Assembly (NCBI GenBank): GCA_025358295.1
Contig: JANYJY010000069.1
Span: 62,001 to 126,000 of the forward strand
DNA length: 64,000 nt
DNA from: Gammaproteobacteria bacterium
GTDB taxonomy: Bacteria > Pseudomonadota > Gammaproteobacteria > Steroidobacterales > Steroidobacteraceae
Direction: 5' to 3'
A program made the translations under genes and the position numbers. The notes below the pieces were generated by a model. The model was not told where the DNA came from. It ran no database searches and saw only the letters and a list, made by a program, of their open reading frames with translations. Each line of letters opens with the position of its first letter. The stretch's first letter is position 1. Positions 16,600 to 25,662 of the stretch are shown one piece after another.

Positions 16600-16983
16600 A
16601 TGAACAACAATCCGCAGCCCAATCTGGCCGTACGCGTCGATCCGAACGAGATGGTGCGCTACGTTCAGGAACTCATGACCACGCCGCAGACCGCCGCCGC
16701 GCCCGACACGTCCATGGCGCTGGCTCACCGCCAATGGGGCGGCGACACGCCGCAGGCGCGCGCCGCACAATTACGCTGGAGCGCATTGAATCGCGCTTTC
16801 GGCGACGCCCGGGTCAGCACCTGGACAACGCATTCCAAACGCGACCAAATTCATGTGCCTGCCGCATTGATTGCGGCGGCCGGCGTGGCGCGTTTGACCA
16901 TGTCCGAGCAGGAGGTCGTGTTCGACATCCCCACCTTGTTGGATGCCACTTTGGAATTATGCGAGCCCATCGGGCACGCCTAA
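16600..16983 (+). CDS. Hypothetical protein, 127 residues
   Basis: ATG 16600 is the likely start: upstream in-frame starts lie antisense to the DUF3301 gene. The product is soluble, with no signal peptide or membrane segment. It has an Asn/Pro-rich start, a helix (NEMVRYVQELMTT), a conserved-looking RAAQLRWSALNRAFGDARV, then IHVPAALIAAAG and VVFDIPTLLDATLEL. No family is recognised. It is divergent from the DUF3301 operon with 90 bases between them and convergent with cysQ 15 bases away, so it is probably monocistronic. Confidence 0.6.
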   Translation: MNNNPQPNLAVRVDPNEMVRYVQELMTTPQTAAAPDTSMALAHRQWGGDTPQARAAQLRWSALNRAFGDARVSTWTTHSKRDQIHVPAALIAAAGVARLTMSEQEVVFDIPTLLDATLELCEPIGHA

Positions 16984-16998
16984 GGCCGCCCCGCGAGG

Positions 16999-17781
16999 CT
17001 AAGTGGCGAGTACGCTTGAGTGGTTGAAGGCGATAAAATCGCCGTTTAGGATGCTTTCACGGCAGTTATAGCGCAGTCGATGGCCGTCCAGCCGGGTCAC
17101 TTGGCCACCGGCGGCCTCCAGCAGCGCCTGCCCCGCGGCCGTGTCCCATTCCGAGGTCGGGCCGAAACGCGGATAAAGATCCGCCTTGCCCTGTGCCACC
17201 AGACAGAATTTCAATGAGCTGCCGATGCCCGTCATCGCATGCGGGCCTAGCTTTGCGAGGTAGTCCGCGGTCTCCGGGCTTAAGTGGGAGCGGCTGCCGA
17301 TTACCCGCAAGGGATTCCCGGGCTCGGATACGTGAATCGGGAATTCGGCCGCACCGCGAGTGTGGCTGAATGCGCCCACCCCACGCGCGCCCCAATACAG
17401 GAGCCCCTGAGCAGGTGCCGATACCACGCCGAGCAGCGGCTCGTGGTCGACGACCAGCGCGATATTGACGGTGAACTCGCCGTTGCGTTTGACGAATTCA
17501 CGCGTCCCGTCGAGCGGATCGACCACCCATAATTCGCGCCAGGTCCGGCGCTCGGCCCACGGCGCCTGGGCCGACTCCTCCGACAATATCGGTATGTCGG
17601 GGGTGAGCTGGGTGAGCGCTTCGAGAATCACCCGTTGCGACTCCAGGTCCGCCAGTGTGAGCGGTGAATTGTCCTCTTTGTGCTCCACGGTGAAGCCGGC
17701 ATCGTAAATTTGCATGATGGCGGCGCCGGCGCGCTCGACAATGGGTTTGAGTGCCAGGGCTAAGGCGTGAAGATCTCTCAT
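16999..17781 (-). CDS. cysQ: 3'(2'),5'-bisphosphate nucleotidase CysQ
   Basis: 260 residues of the inositol-monophosphatase superfamily. EE at 68-69, DPLDGT at 88-93 and SEWDTAAGQALLEAAGG (near 209) supply the metal-binding carboxylates. CysQ hydrolyses 3'-phosphoadenosine 5'-phosphate to AMP, removing the toxic by-product of PAPS-dependent sulfate assimilation. It may be peripherally attached to the inner membrane. It is divergent from the yrfG-type nucleotidase with only 19 bases between the start codons; cysQ beside yrfG is a frequent gammaproteobacterial arrangement. Confidence 0.94.
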   Translation of the reverse strand: MRDLHALALALKPIVERAGAAIMQIYDAGFTVEHKEDNSPLTLADLESQRVILEALTQLTPDIPILSEESAQAPWAERRTWRELWVVDPLDGTREFVKRNGEFTVNIALVVDHEPLLGVVSAPAQGLLYWGARGVGAFSHTRGAAEFPIHVSEPGNPLRVIGSRSHLSPETADYLAKLGPHAMTGIGSSLKFCLVAQGKADLYPRFGPTSEWDTAAGQALLEAAGGQVTRLDGHRLRYNCRESILNGDFIAFNHSSVLAT

Positions 17782-17800
17782 CGCTTGGTATCATACTCAA

Positions 17801-18463
17801 ATGCCGAATCACCCTGCAGTCGACTGGTCGGCCATCGATACGGTGCTCCTGGACATGGACGGCACCCTGCTCGACCTGCGTTACGACAATTGGTTTTGGC
17901 TGGATTTGATTCCCAGCCGTTACGCTGCAGCGAACGGACTAGAGCTCGCCGAAGCGCAAGTCCGGCTGGCGCCCAAGTTTCGTGAGGTTGCAGGAACCCT
18001 GCAGTGGTATTGCATCGAGTATTGGGCGCGGGAACTCGATCTCGACATCCGCAGCATCAAGCGCGAGTCGCTGGCGGAGGTCGACTTCCTGCCGGGCGCC
18101 GAAGAATTCCTGACCAAACTGCAGCACAGTGGAAAACGTTGCGTGCTGGTGACCAATGCGCATCCAGCTACGCTGGCCATCAAGAATGAACGCGTCGCAC
18201 TCACCCGTTACTTCGATGCGTGCTATTCCTCGCATCCTTTCGAGCATCCCAAGGAAAATGCGGCGTTCTGGCCGCGATTTGCCGCGGCAGAGGGTTTTGA
18301 GCCGCTGCGTACCTTGTTCGTCGATGATTCCCTGCGCGTGCTCAAGGCGGCGCGCGATTTCGGCATCGGCTGGCTGCGCGCGGTACGGCGACCGGATTCC
18401 GGACGGCCGGCGCAAGCCACCGGCGACTTTGTGGCGATCGACCGAGTGGCCGATCTTATGTAG
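17801..18463 (+). CDS. yrfG: HAD-superfamily GMP/IMP nucleotidase YrfG
   Basis: 220 residues. HAD motif I is DMDGT at 18-22, motif II is VTNAHP near 117, motif III has HPKENAAFW, and motif IV is [14 protein letters not shown]. Size and the pattern [13 protein letters not shown] match YrfG, which dephosphorylates GMP and IMP. Cytosolic. The last eight bases overlap the end of rhlB on the other strand. Confidence 0.9.
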   Translation: MPNHPAVDWSAIDTVLLDMDGTLLDLRYDNWFWLDLIPSRYAAANGLELAEAQVRLAPKFREVAGTLQWYCIEYWARELDLDIRSIKRESLAEVDFLPGAEEFLTKLQHSGKRCVLVTNAHPATLAIKNERVALTRYFDACYSSHPFEHPKENAAFWPRFAAAEGFEPLRTLFVDDSLRVLKAARDFGIGWLRAVRRPDSGRPAQATGDFVAIDRVADLM

Positions 18464-19991
18464 CGGCGGCGGGGCCCGCTGCCCCAGGGTTGGGCGTGCC
18501 GCCCGCAGGACCGCCACCACCACCCCGTCCGCGCCGCCGTCTACGTTTTGCAGGATCGCCTTGACCTTGGGCGGGCGCCTCTGCGGCGCTACCGCTGTCG
18601 GCGGAGGTTCGAGGGGGCTGCGGCGCGCTGCGCGGTGGATGTTGGGGCGGGCCGCGGCGCGGGCCGCCTCCGGAACGTCCGCCGGATCCACCCGAGCGGT
18701 GCCCGCCAGGTCCACCCGAGCGATGCCCGCCGGGTCCGCCCGAACGCTGTCCGCCGCCGCGGGATTGGCCCTGCCGCGGGGCACGTTCGCGCCATTCCGC
18801 TGGCGGAGGTGCGGTCACGGTTGCCAGATCCTCGGCCAGGATGGCGGCGCGGGGAATTTGATGGCCGATGTAGCGTTCAATGTCCGGCAGCGAGATGGCG
18901 TATTCCTCGCAGCCGAAGCTGATGGCGTCGCCCTCGGCGCCGGCACGCGCGGTGCGGCCGATGCGATGGACATAGTCCTCTGCATCGTTCGGTAAGTCGA
19001 AGTTGAATACATGGCTGACGTCGGGAATGTGCAGGCCGCGCGATGCCACATCGGTGGCGATGAGCACGGCGATTTCGCCGTTGTGGAAATCGCGCATCAT
19101 TTTCAGCCGTTTGGTCTGCGGCACATCGCCGGACAGCGCCTGGGCCACGAAGCCGTTCGCAGTCAGGGTGCGTTCAAGCACTTCCGCGATGCGCTTGGTG
19201 TTGACGAAGACCATGGTGCGGCGGGCATCAATGCGCCGCAGCAGGCCCATCAGCAAGGGAATCTTTTCTTCGGTGGAGGGGAAGTAGAGCACTTGGGTCA
19301 CGCGATCGACCGTCATCTTGTCGGGTTCGATGCGGATCAGCTCCGGATTGTTCATGTGCTCGTAGGCGAGTTCCATGACCCGGTGCGACAGCGTCGCCGA
19401 AAACATCATGGTCAGGCGCAATGTCGGATGTGGCAATCGCCGTAAAATGAAGCGAATATCCTTGATGAAGCCGAGATCGAACATGCGGTCGGCTTCGTCC
19501 ATGACCGCCACTTGAATGTGGCGCAGGTCGAATACATGTTGCTTGAAGTAGTCGATGATGCGGCCGGGCGTGCCGATCAATATATCCACGCCTTCCTCGA
19601 GCACGCGACGCTGCTTTTCGTAATCCACGCCGCCGAACACGATGGCGAGCCTCAGGCCGGTGTACTTGCCGATGCCGACTGCGTCGGAGTGAATCTGCAC
19701 CGCCAATTCACGCGTCGGCGCGATGACTATGGCGCGCGGGGCGTTCTGCGGGCGTGTCGGGTCCGGAGGATCGAGCAACAGCCGGTTGAACAGCGCGATG
19801 AGAAAGGCTGCCGTCTTGCCGGTGCCGGTCTGCGCCTGGCCTGCCACGTCGCGGCCGCCGAGGGCCACGGGCAAGGTCTGGGCCTGAATGGGGGTGCAAC
19901 GGGTATAGCCCAGTTCTGCAATGCCCCGCTTCAAGGATTCGGCGATGTTGAGGGATTCGAACGTAAGCTGACTGAGATGGGCGTCTGACAT
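18456..19991 (-). CDS. rhlB: DEAD-box RNA helicase RhlB with long RG-rich tail
   Basis: 511 residues from ATG 19991, with GAGAAA just upstream; earlier in-frame starts are not supported by family alignment. Helicase motifs: AQTGTGKT (53-60), PTREL, TPGR, DEAD (165-168), SAT (198-200) and [10 protein letters not shown]. The core ends near residue 395. The last about 115 residues are low complexity, with three [12 protein letters not shown] repeats, a Pro/Ser/Ala stretch and a [13 protein letters not shown] block. RhlB unwinds RNA and works with RNase E in the degradosome. The divergent placement against trxA-rho is the classic E. coli arrangement. The tail is probably disordered and RNA-binding. 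Confidence 0.95.
   Translation of the reverse strand: MSDAHLSQLTFESLNIAESLKRGIAELGYTRCTPIQAQTLPVALGGRDVAGQAQTGTGKTAAFLIALFNRLLLDPPDPTRPQNAPRAIVIAPTRELAVQIHSDAVGIGKYTGLRLAIVFGGVDYEKQRRVLEEGVDILIGTPGRIIDYFKQHVFDLRHIQVAVMDEADRMFDLGFIKDIRFILRRLPHPTLRLTMMFSATLSHRVMELAYEHMNNPELIRIEPDKMTVDRVTQVLYFPSTEEKIPLLMGLLRRIDARRTMVFVNTKRIAEVLERTLTANGFVAQALSGDVPQTKRLKMMRDFHNGEIAVLIATDVASRGLHIPDVSHVFNFDLPNDAEDYVHRIGRTARAGAEGDAISFGCEEYAISLPDIERYIGHQIPRAAILAEDLATVTAPPPAEWRERAPRQGQSRGGGQRSGGPGGHRSGGPGGHRSGGSGGRSGGGPRRGPPQHPPRSAPQPPRTSADSGSAAEAPAQGQGDPAKRRRRRGRGGGGGPAGGTPNPGAAGPAAAT
18685..18756 (-). repeat. Three 24-base tandem repeats in the rhlB tail
   Basis: Three imperfect copies of a 24-base unit begin at 18685, 18709 and 18733. 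On the coding strand they encode consecutive GGxGGHRS-like octapeptides in the RhlB C-terminal tail. The period is a multiple of three, so copy-number change would keep the frame. Confidence 0.8.
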
Positions 19992-20243
19992 TTTCTCTTT
20001 GTGGTTTGCAGAAACTTGCAAAATAATGGTGACCGGATAACAATACAGCCAATCAGGAGCCGGTCTATCCGCTCCCCTCAACCGTATCATCGGTACCCTT
20101 TTAAGGTAATCAAGACCTCTATAGCCGCTGTATTGTGCCCGAACGGCCGCGCATCGTCACTTCGCGCTTCAAGTTCGGGTTGCATTTTTCCATAAATAAC
20201 CCCTCTCCAATCAAACGAATCTCCAAAAGGAGGTATTTCCGCA
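19992..20243. promoter_or_regulatory. rhlB / trxA divergent intergenic region
   Basis: About 250 bases separate the divergent rhlB and trxA starts and must hold promoters for both. The region is less GC-rich than the genes. A TTGATT on the rhlB strand (20107-20112) and the AT-rich CATAAATAA near 20191 on the trxA side could be promoter elements, but neither forms a convincing pair with correct spacing. No further gene, operator or terminator was recognised. Confidence 0.4.
20225..20233 (+). promoter_or_regulatory. Strong Shine-Dalgarno site of trxA
   Basis: AAAAGGAGG lies ten bases upstream of the GTG at 20244 and fixes that GTG as the trxA start. It is one of the strongest ribosome binding sites in the window. 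Confidence 0.85.
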
Positions 20244-20573
20244 GTGAGTAACCCCAGTATCGTCCACACCAGCGACGCCACGTTCGACAAGGACGTCCTC
20301 AAGTCCGACAAGCCCGTATTGCTCGACTTTTGGGCGGAATGGTGCGGACCTTGCAAAATGATCGCGCCCATCCTCGATGAGATTGCCGATCAATACAAAG
20401 ACAAGATCCGGATCGCCAAACTGAATATCGACGACAATCCGGCGACCCCGCCGAAGTTCAATATTCGCGGCATCCCGACGCTGATTCTGTTCAAGAACGG
20501 CACCGTGGAGGCCCAGAAAGTGGGAGCAGTCACCAAATCTCAGCTCGCCGCCTTCTTGGACAGCAACCTGTGA
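20244..20573 (+). CDS. trxA: Thioredoxin 1
   Basis: 109 residues from GTG 20244, the usual length. The active site WCGPC is at 33-37 in [11 protein letters not shown], and the cis-Pro loop is RGIPTL. It reduces protein disulfides in the cytosol, recharged by thioredoxin reductase. A strong SD precedes it. The TGA overlaps a GTG that opens the rho frame, so trxA and rho are probably cotranscribed, as in several gammaproteobacteria. Confidence 0.97.
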   Translation: MSNPSIVHTSDATFDKDVLKSDKPVLLDFWAEWCGPCKMIAPILDEIADQYKDKIRIAKLNIDDNPATPPKFNIRGIPTLILFKNGTVEAQKVGAVTKSQLAAFLDSNL

Positions 20574-22090
20574 GAGGCTATTTAGGAAATCAGTCGCGCG
20601 GCGGACAGGGCGGACAGGGCGGGCAAGGCGGCCAAGGCGGCGGGCAGCAAGGGGGCGGTGGTCAAGGCGGCGGCGGCCGATCGAACCGATCCAATCGCGG
20701 ACCCCGCAACGACAACCGCAATGGCAACACCAACGGTGGCCGGCCTCCGCAGGAAGACTACGGCGATCTGCCGGAAGGCGGTGATGATTTAGAAATCATT
20801 GCGGCATCCGATCTCGCGCGCAGCCGCAGTTCGATGAACCTGACGGAGCTGAAGAAGCGCCCGATCAGCGACCTGGTCAAGTTGGCCGAGACCATGGGTC
20901 TCGAGAACATGGGCCGGTCGCGCAAGCAGGACATCATTTTCGGCGTGCTCAAGGCGCATGCGCGCAAGGGCGAGGATATTTACGGCGACGGCGTTCTGGA
21001 GATCCTGCAGGACGGCTTCGGCTTCCTGCGTTCTTCCGACTCCAGCTACCTGGCGGGTCCCGACGACATCTATGTGTCGCCCAGCCAGATCCGCCGTTTC
21101 AATCTGCGTACCGGCGATTCCATATCTGGATTGATCCGGCCTCCCAAGGACGGCGAGCGTTACTTTGCCCTGTTGAAGGTTGGCGAAATCAATTTCGATT
21201 CGCCGGAAAGTTCACGCGGCAAGGTGCTGTTCGAGAATCTCACTCCATTGCATCCCACGGAGCGCTTGAAATTGGAGCGCGGCAATGGATCCACGGAGGA
21301 TCTGACGGCCCGCGCCATCGATTTGGTGGCGCCCATCGGCAAGGGCCAGCGCGGTCTCATCGTATCGCCGCCCAAGGCCGGCAAGACCATGCTGCTGCAG
21401 AACATCGCTACGGCAATCACCGCGAATCATCCGGAGGTCTACCTCATCGTGCTGCTCATCGACGAGCGGCCCGAGGAAGTGACCGAGATGGCGCGCACGG
21501 TGAAGGGCGAGGTCGTCTCATCGACATTCGACGAACCAGCCAGCCGCCACGTGCAAGTGGCCGAAATGGTGATCGAAAAGGCCAAGCGCCTGGTCGAGCA
21601 CAAGAAGGACGTGGTCATTCTGCTCGATTCCATCACCCGCCTCGCCCGTGCCTACAACACTGTGGTGCCAAGTTCGGGCAAGGTGCTGACGGGCGGCGTC
21701 GATGCGAATGCGCTGCAGCGGCCGAAGCGGTTCTTCGGTGCGGCGCGCAATATAGAGGAGGGCGGCAGCTTGACCATCCTCGCGACAGCCTTGGTCGACA
21801 CCGGCTCGAAGATGGACGATGTCATTTTCGAAGAGTTCAAGGGCACCGGCAATTCCGAAATTCATTTGGATCGCCGCATCGCTGAGAAGCGCACTTTCCC
21901 GTCGATCAACATCAATCGCTCGGGAACCCGCAAAGAGGAACTCATCACCGATCCGGCGGAGCTGTCCAAGATGTGGATTCTGCGCAAGCTGCTGCATCCC
22001 ATGGACGAACTGGCCGCGATCGAGTTCCTGCTCGACAAGATGAAAGACACCAAGACCAATGCGGATTTCTTCGACGCGATGAAGCGGTAG
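20570..22090 (+). CDS. rho: Transcription termination factor Rho with Gly/Gln/Asn-rich N-terminal extension
   Basis: The frame is open from GTG 20570, which overlaps the trxA stop, giving 506 residues. The canonical Rho start ([19 protein letters not shown]) is Met89 at 20834, giving 418 residues, the usual length. No SD precedes 20834, so translation from 20570 with an 88-residue extension is preferred. The extension is (GGQ)n, then poly-Gly, then RSNRSNRG and [10 protein letters not shown]: disordered and low complexity. RNA-binding cold-shock-like fold near 130-200; Walker A PPKAGKT at 267-273; Walker B region ending in DS of [16 protein letters not shown]. Rho is a hexameric RNA-dependent ATPase that ends transcription. 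The start choice is the main uncertainty. Confidence 0.95.
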   Translation: MRGYLGNQSRGGQGGQGGQGGQGGGQQGGGGQGGGGRSNRSNRGPRNDNRNGNTNGGRPPQEDYGDLPEGGDDLEIIAASDLARSRSSMNLTELKKRPISDLVKLAETMGLENMGRSRKQDIIFGVLKAHARKGEDIYGDGVLEILQDGFGFLRSSDSSYLAGPDDIYVSPSQIRRFNLRTGDSISGLIRPPKDGERYFALLKVGEINFDSPESSRGKVLFENLTPLHPTERLKLERGNGSTEDLTARAIDLVAPIGKGQRGLIVSPPKAGKTMLLQNIATAITANHPEVYLIVLLIDERPEEVTEMARTVKGEVVSSTFDEPASRHVQVAEMVIEKAKRLVEHKKDVVILLDSITRLARAYNTVVPSSGKVLTGGVDANALQRPKRFFGAARNIEEGGSLTILATALVDTGSKMDDVIFEEFKGTGNSEIHLDRRIAEKRTFPSININRSGTRKEELITDPAELSKMWILRKLLHPMDELAAIEFLLDKMKDTKTNADFFDAMKR

Positions 22091-22102
22091 GAGTCACCTT
22101 TT

Positions 22103-22549
22103 ATGCAGTGGTGGGCGTGGATTGCGGTCGGCGCCATACTCCTGGGTTCGGAGTTGGCCTTCGTTGATGCGCAGTTCTACCTGGTGTTCGTCGGGGCATC
22201 CGCGCTGATCGTGGGGTTGTTGCGGCTCGGCGGGCTCGATCTGCCCGTTTGGCTGCAGTGGCTGATTTTCGGGGTGCTGGCGCTGGGGTCCATGGTGACC
22301 TTCCGGCGCCGGATCTACGGAAAATTGCGGCGCAATCTGCCGGTCATGCGGCAGAGTCCGGCCGGCGACACGGTGCTGATGCCGACATCGCTCGCTCCCG
22401 GCGATACCTGCCGCCTGGAATTTCGCGGCAGTTCCTGGAGCGCGGTCAACGCCGGCAACGCGGTCATCGGCGAGGGCAGCCGCGCCCGCATTGAGCGGGT
22501 CGACGGCCTCACATTGGTCGTCCACGGCGAGGCACTCGGCGATGGCTGA
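22103..22549 (+). CDS. NfeD-family membrane protein
   Basis: 148 residues: transmembrane helices at about 1-20, 24-43 and 48-66, then a C-terminal OB-fold-like NfeD domain (about 85-143) with LAPGDTCRLEFRGSSWSA and GSRARIERVDGLTL. It is the short NfeD form without the ClpP-like protease domain. Short NfeD proteins pair with SPFH/stomatin proteins, and the QmcA-like gene starts 23 bases downstream, so the two probably form one membrane complex. It may share a transcript with rho, 12 bases upstream. Confidence 0.9.
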   Translation: MQWWAWIAVGAILLGSELAFVDAQFYLVFVGASALIVGLLRLGGLDLPVWLQWLIFGVLALGSMVTFRRRIYGKLRRNLPVMRQSPAGDTVLMPTSLAPGDTCRLEFRGSSWSAVNAGNAVIGEGSRARIERVDGLTLVVHGEALGDG

Positions 22550-22572
22550 CTTTTTAGCTTAGGAGAGAGCTT

Positions 22573-23508
22573 TTGGATATTTCATTGGGCTATGGCGTCA
22601 TTATCATCGCGATCCTGGCCGTGATCGTCGTGGCCAAAACCGCGGTCGTGGTGCCTCAGCAGAGCGCCTATGTCATCGAACACCTGGGCAAGTACAGCCG
22701 CACGCTGCAGGCGGGTTTTCACATCCTGACGCCCTTCTTCGAGAAAGTAGCCTATAGGCACAGCCTCAAGGAAATCGCCATCGACATCGCTGAGCAAATC
22801 TGCATCACCCGCGACAACGTTCAAGTGGGGGTCGATGCGGTGCTCTACATGCAGGTCATGGATCCGCATCTCGCCTCGTACGGCATCACCAATTTCGGCT
22901 TCGCCATAGCACAGCTGGCGCAGACCACGCTGCGCAGCGAAATCGGCAAGATCGAACTCGATCGCACCTTCGAGGCCCGCGGCACCATCAATACCAATGT
23001 GGTGAGTGAATTGGACAAGGCATCGGCGGCCTGGGGCGTCAAGGTGCTGCGCTATGAGATCAAGAACATCACGCCGCCGAAGGACGTGCTGCAGGCTATG
23101 GAGAAGCAAATGCGCGCCGAGCGCGAGAAGCGTGCCGTGGTGCTGACCTCCGAGGGCGAACGCGACGCCAAGATCAACTCTGCCGAGGGTGACAAGCAGC
23201 GCGTCATCAAGCAATCCGAGGCCAACAAGCAACAACAGATCAACGAGGCTCAAGGTCAGGCGGAGGCCATCCTGGCCGTGGCGACGGCGACCGCCGAGGG
23301 CTTAAGGCAGGTCGGCATCGCACTCTCCGACCGCGGTGGCATCGAAGCCATGCAGTTGCGCATCGGAGAAGAATACGTGAAGCAATTCGGCAAGCTGGCG
23401 CAGGCCGGGACGACCCTGGTGGTGCCGGCCAACCTCACCGATCTGGCGTCCATCGTCACCATGGCCACCAGCATTGCCAGGAAGCCTCCCGCGAACCCGG
23501 CGAGTTAG
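22573..23508 (+). CDS. qmcA: SPFH/stomatin-like protein QmcA
   Basis: 311 residues from TTG 22573, supported by AGGAGAG nine bases upstream. An N-terminal membrane anchor (about 5-25) precedes the SPFH domain (about 27-190), with QQSAYVIEHLGKYSRTLQAG and QVGVDAVLYMQVMDP. A coiled-coil rich in Glu, Lys and Gln follows (about 190-250), then a helical C-terminus. Stomatin homologues form large membrane microdomain oligomers and influence proteases such as FtsH. Pairing with the upstream NfeD gene is the standard arrangement. Confidence 0.92.
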   Translation: MDISLGYGVIIIAILAVIVVAKTAVVVPQQSAYVIEHLGKYSRTLQAGFHILTPFFEKVAYRHSLKEIAIDIAEQICITRDNVQVGVDAVLYMQVMDPHLASYGITNFGFAIAQLAQTTLRSEIGKIELDRTFEARGTINTNVVSELDKASAAWGVKVLRYEIKNITPPKDVLQAMEKQMRAEREKRAVVLTSEGERDAKINSAEGDKQRVIKQSEANKQQQINEAQGQAEAILAVATATAEGLRQVGIALSDRGGIEAMQLRIGEEYVKQFGKLAQAGTTLVVPANLTDLASIVTMATSIARKPPANPAS

Positions 23509-23510
23509 GA

Positions 23511-24767
23511 GTGTCGCAGAAACGCGAAGCCGTCAATATCGGCTTCCTGGAATTCGTCGTCCTGGCTGCGGCGATGATGTCGACCCAGGCCATCGCCATC
23601 GACGCCATGCTGCCGGCGTTTCCCGTCATTGTGCGCTCGCTGCAGATCGCCAATGAGAATCACGTGCAGTGGATCATCACCGCCTACATGGCCGGCCTGG
23701 GGTGCGGTCAGCTGTTCTGGGGGTTGATGTCAGATCGCTTCGGCAGGCGTCCCATATTGATCGGTGGGCTCGGCCTGTATGTGCTGGCGGCATTTCTCGC
23801 CGGTCTCGCAGGCAGCTTTTCCGCACTGCTGGTGTGGCGCTTCGTGCACGGCCTGTCGGCAGCCAGTGTCGTCGTGACGCGCTCGGTGATTCGTGACCTG
23901 TATTCCGGCCGGCACATGGCCCGCGTCATGTCGCTGACCTTCATGGTGTTCCTGACGGTTCCAATCCTGGCGCCGAGTCTGGGGCAGGGCATTCTGTGGT
24001 TCGCGCCCTGGCGCTACATATTCATCGTGTGCGGCGCGTTCGCGGCGATCATTTGCGCCTGGGCGGCGGTTCGTTTACCGGAGACCCTGCACGCCGAGTA
24101 CCGGCTGTCATTGACCCTCGCACATATCGCGGGTGCGGTTCGACTGGTGGTCTTCAACCGCAGCTCGCTGTGGTACACCCTCGCGATGAGCGTAATGTTC
24201 GGTGGCATCATGGCCTATGTCGGCATGGTGCAACAGACCTTCGGCGAGGTGTTTCACCGCGCGAATCTCATGCCCACGATGTTCGCGCTGTGTGCGACCA
24301 CGATGGGGATTGCTGCATTTCTGAACTCGAGAATCGTCGAGAAATTGGGAATGCGCTGGATATCGCATACGGCGCTGCTCAGCTACATCGCCATCACCGG
24401 CCTGCATTCGGTGGTGGCCGCTCGCGGCCTGGAGCAGCTGTGGACATTCGTGGCGTTCCAGTCCGCAACCATGGCGTGTTTCGCGCTATCGATATCTAAC
24501 TTCGGTGCGATGGCCATGGAGCCCGTGGCGTCGGTCGCGGGAATCGGCGCCTCTCTGCAGGGGTTCGTATCGACGCTGGGCGGTGCATTCGTGGGCGCCT
24601 TCATTGGCCGGCAGTTTAACGGCACCATGCTACCGCTGACCGTCGGCTCACTGGGCTGCGGACTCGCGAGTCTCTTATTCGTTCTCCTGGCGGAGAAAGG
24701 CCGTCTGTTCAGAGGCCATCATGATGGCGAGCAAGGCGCCGTCAATGTGCGGAGAAAATTTGGTTGA
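23511..24767 (+). CDS. Bcr/CflA-family MFS drug exporter
   Basis: 418 residues from GTG 23511, two bases after the qmcA stop. Twelve transmembrane segments are likely. Motif A between TM2 and TM3 reads GLMSDRFGRRPILIGG; TM4 carries RFVHGLSAASVVV; TM5 has the drug/H+ antiporter motif C region FLTVPILAPSLGQGIL. This matches the Bcr/CflA subgroup that exports antibiotics such as bicyclomycin, chloramphenicol or sulfonamides using the proton gradient. Bicyclomycin targets Rho, encoded three genes upstream; a link is only a speculation. The end overlaps the convergent gene by 26 bases. Confidence 0.9.
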   Translation: MSQKREAVNIGFLEFVVLAAAMMSTQAIAIDAMLPAFPVIVRSLQIANENHVQWIITAYMAGLGCGQLFWGLMSDRFGRRPILIGGLGLYVLAAFLAGLAGSFSALLVWRFVHGLSAASVVVTRSVIRDLYSGRHMARVMSLTFMVFLTVPILAPSLGQGILWFAPWRYIFIVCGAFAAIICAWAAVRLPETLHAEYRLSLTLAHIAGAVRLVVFNRSSLWYTLAMSVMFGGIMAYVGMVQQTFGEVFHRANLMPTMFALCATTMGIAAFLNSRIVEKLGMRWISHTALLSYIAITGLHSVVAARGLEQLWTFVAFQSATMACFALSISNFGAMAMEPVASVAGIGASLQGFVSTLGGAFVGAFIGRQFNGTMLPLTVGSLGCGLASLLFVLLAEKGRLFRGHHDGEQGAVNVRRKFG

Positions 24768-25575
24768 GTTCGTTGCCGGACGCACCGTCGGCAAAGCCGT
24801 CGAATTTCCCCTGTTCCACCATCAACTTCGCGGCCCGCATGAAGCCGCCCCATGCCGAACGCGCGAGCGCGCCGCCGACGCTTACTCGCCGCACGCCAAG
24901 CGCGGCGATTTGCTGCAGGTTGAGGTCCCCCGGCCACGCCATGAGTAGATTCACGGGCTTGGGGGCGACACTCGCAACCACGGCGGTGATGTGCTCGGGC
25001 GTGCGGATGCCGGGAGCATACAAGCAGTCGGCGCCGGCATTGGCATAGGCCTTGAGCCGGTGAATGGTGTGCTCGATATCCGGACGGCCAACGAGAAAAC
25101 ACTCGGCACGGCCGACCAGCAGAGTATCCCCGCTCGCCTTGTCGATGGCCTTGCGGGCGGCACGAATCCGTTCAACGGCGGTATCCACGTCATACAGAGG
25201 CTGCGAGGTATTGCCGGTGGAATCTTCGATGGACAGGCCGGCGACGCCGCTTTCCGCAGCGAGCCGCACGCTTTCGGCCAGGCCGGCCGCATCGGCGGCG
25301 AAGCCGCTTTCAAAGTCGGCATTGATCGGGAGGTCCGTCGCTTCAACCATATCCGTAAGGTGATCGAGCACGCGGTCGCGCGACATGGCGCCGTCGCCGT
25401 GCCCATGCGACCAGGCGAATCCGGAGCTGGTTGTGGCCAGCGCCTTGAAGCCGAGGCTTTGGAGATATCGCGCGCTGCCCACATCCCAGGGATTGGGAAT
25501 GGCGAAGCAGCCGCTTTCGTGCAGTTTATGGAAAGTGCGGCGCTTATCGGCGATGCTGGGACGTACGTGGGTCAT
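24742..25575 (-). CDS. Isocitrate lyase / PEP mutase superfamily protein
   Basis: 277 residues with a TIM-barrel pattern: FAIPNPWDVGSARYLQ, FKALATTSSGFAWSHG, LPINADFESGFA (metal-ligand Asp) and GLSIEDSTG. The isocitrate lyase catalytic KKCGH is absent, so it is not AceA. Similar proteins are annotated as carboxyvinyl-carboxyphosphonate phosphorylmutase-like or oxaloacetate-decarboxylase-like; the true substrate is unknown. Cytosolic. No phosphonate or methylcitrate genes are nearby to narrow it. Confidence 0.85.
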   Translation of the reverse strand: MTHVRPSIADKRRTFHKLHESGCFAIPNPWDVGSARYLQSLGFKALATTSSGFAWSHGHGDGAMSRDRVLDHLTDMVEATDLPINADFESGFAADAAGLAESVRLAAESGVAGLSIEDSTGNTSQPLYDVDTAVERIRAARKAIDKASGDTLLVGRAECFLVGRPDIEHTIHRLKAYANAGADCLYAPGIRTPEHITAVVASVAPKPVNLLMAWPGDLNLQQIAALGVRRVSVGGALARSAWGGFMRAAKLMVEQGKFDGFADGASGNELNQIFSAH

Positions 25576-25662
25576 ACGAGTTCCTCAATGCGGCATTCGA
25601 TGCCTATTGTGCACGTGAAGGGGGACTCGCGCACCTCGCTGCATCGATGTACCTTTATCCTC

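Noticed and set aside
18685..18756. CRISPR-like repeat array
   Set aside because: The repeats are directly adjacent with no unique spacers, have a period of 24, and lie in frame in the rhlB coding region.
24742..25575. Isocitrate lyase (aceA)
   Set aside because: The catalytic KKCGH motif is absent and the protein is far shorter than AceA; only the superfamily fold is supported.
24991..25662. Long upstream extension of the M20 hydrolase frame
   Set aside because: It is antisense to the PEP-mutase-like gene; the ATG at 25663 starts a clear signal peptide.
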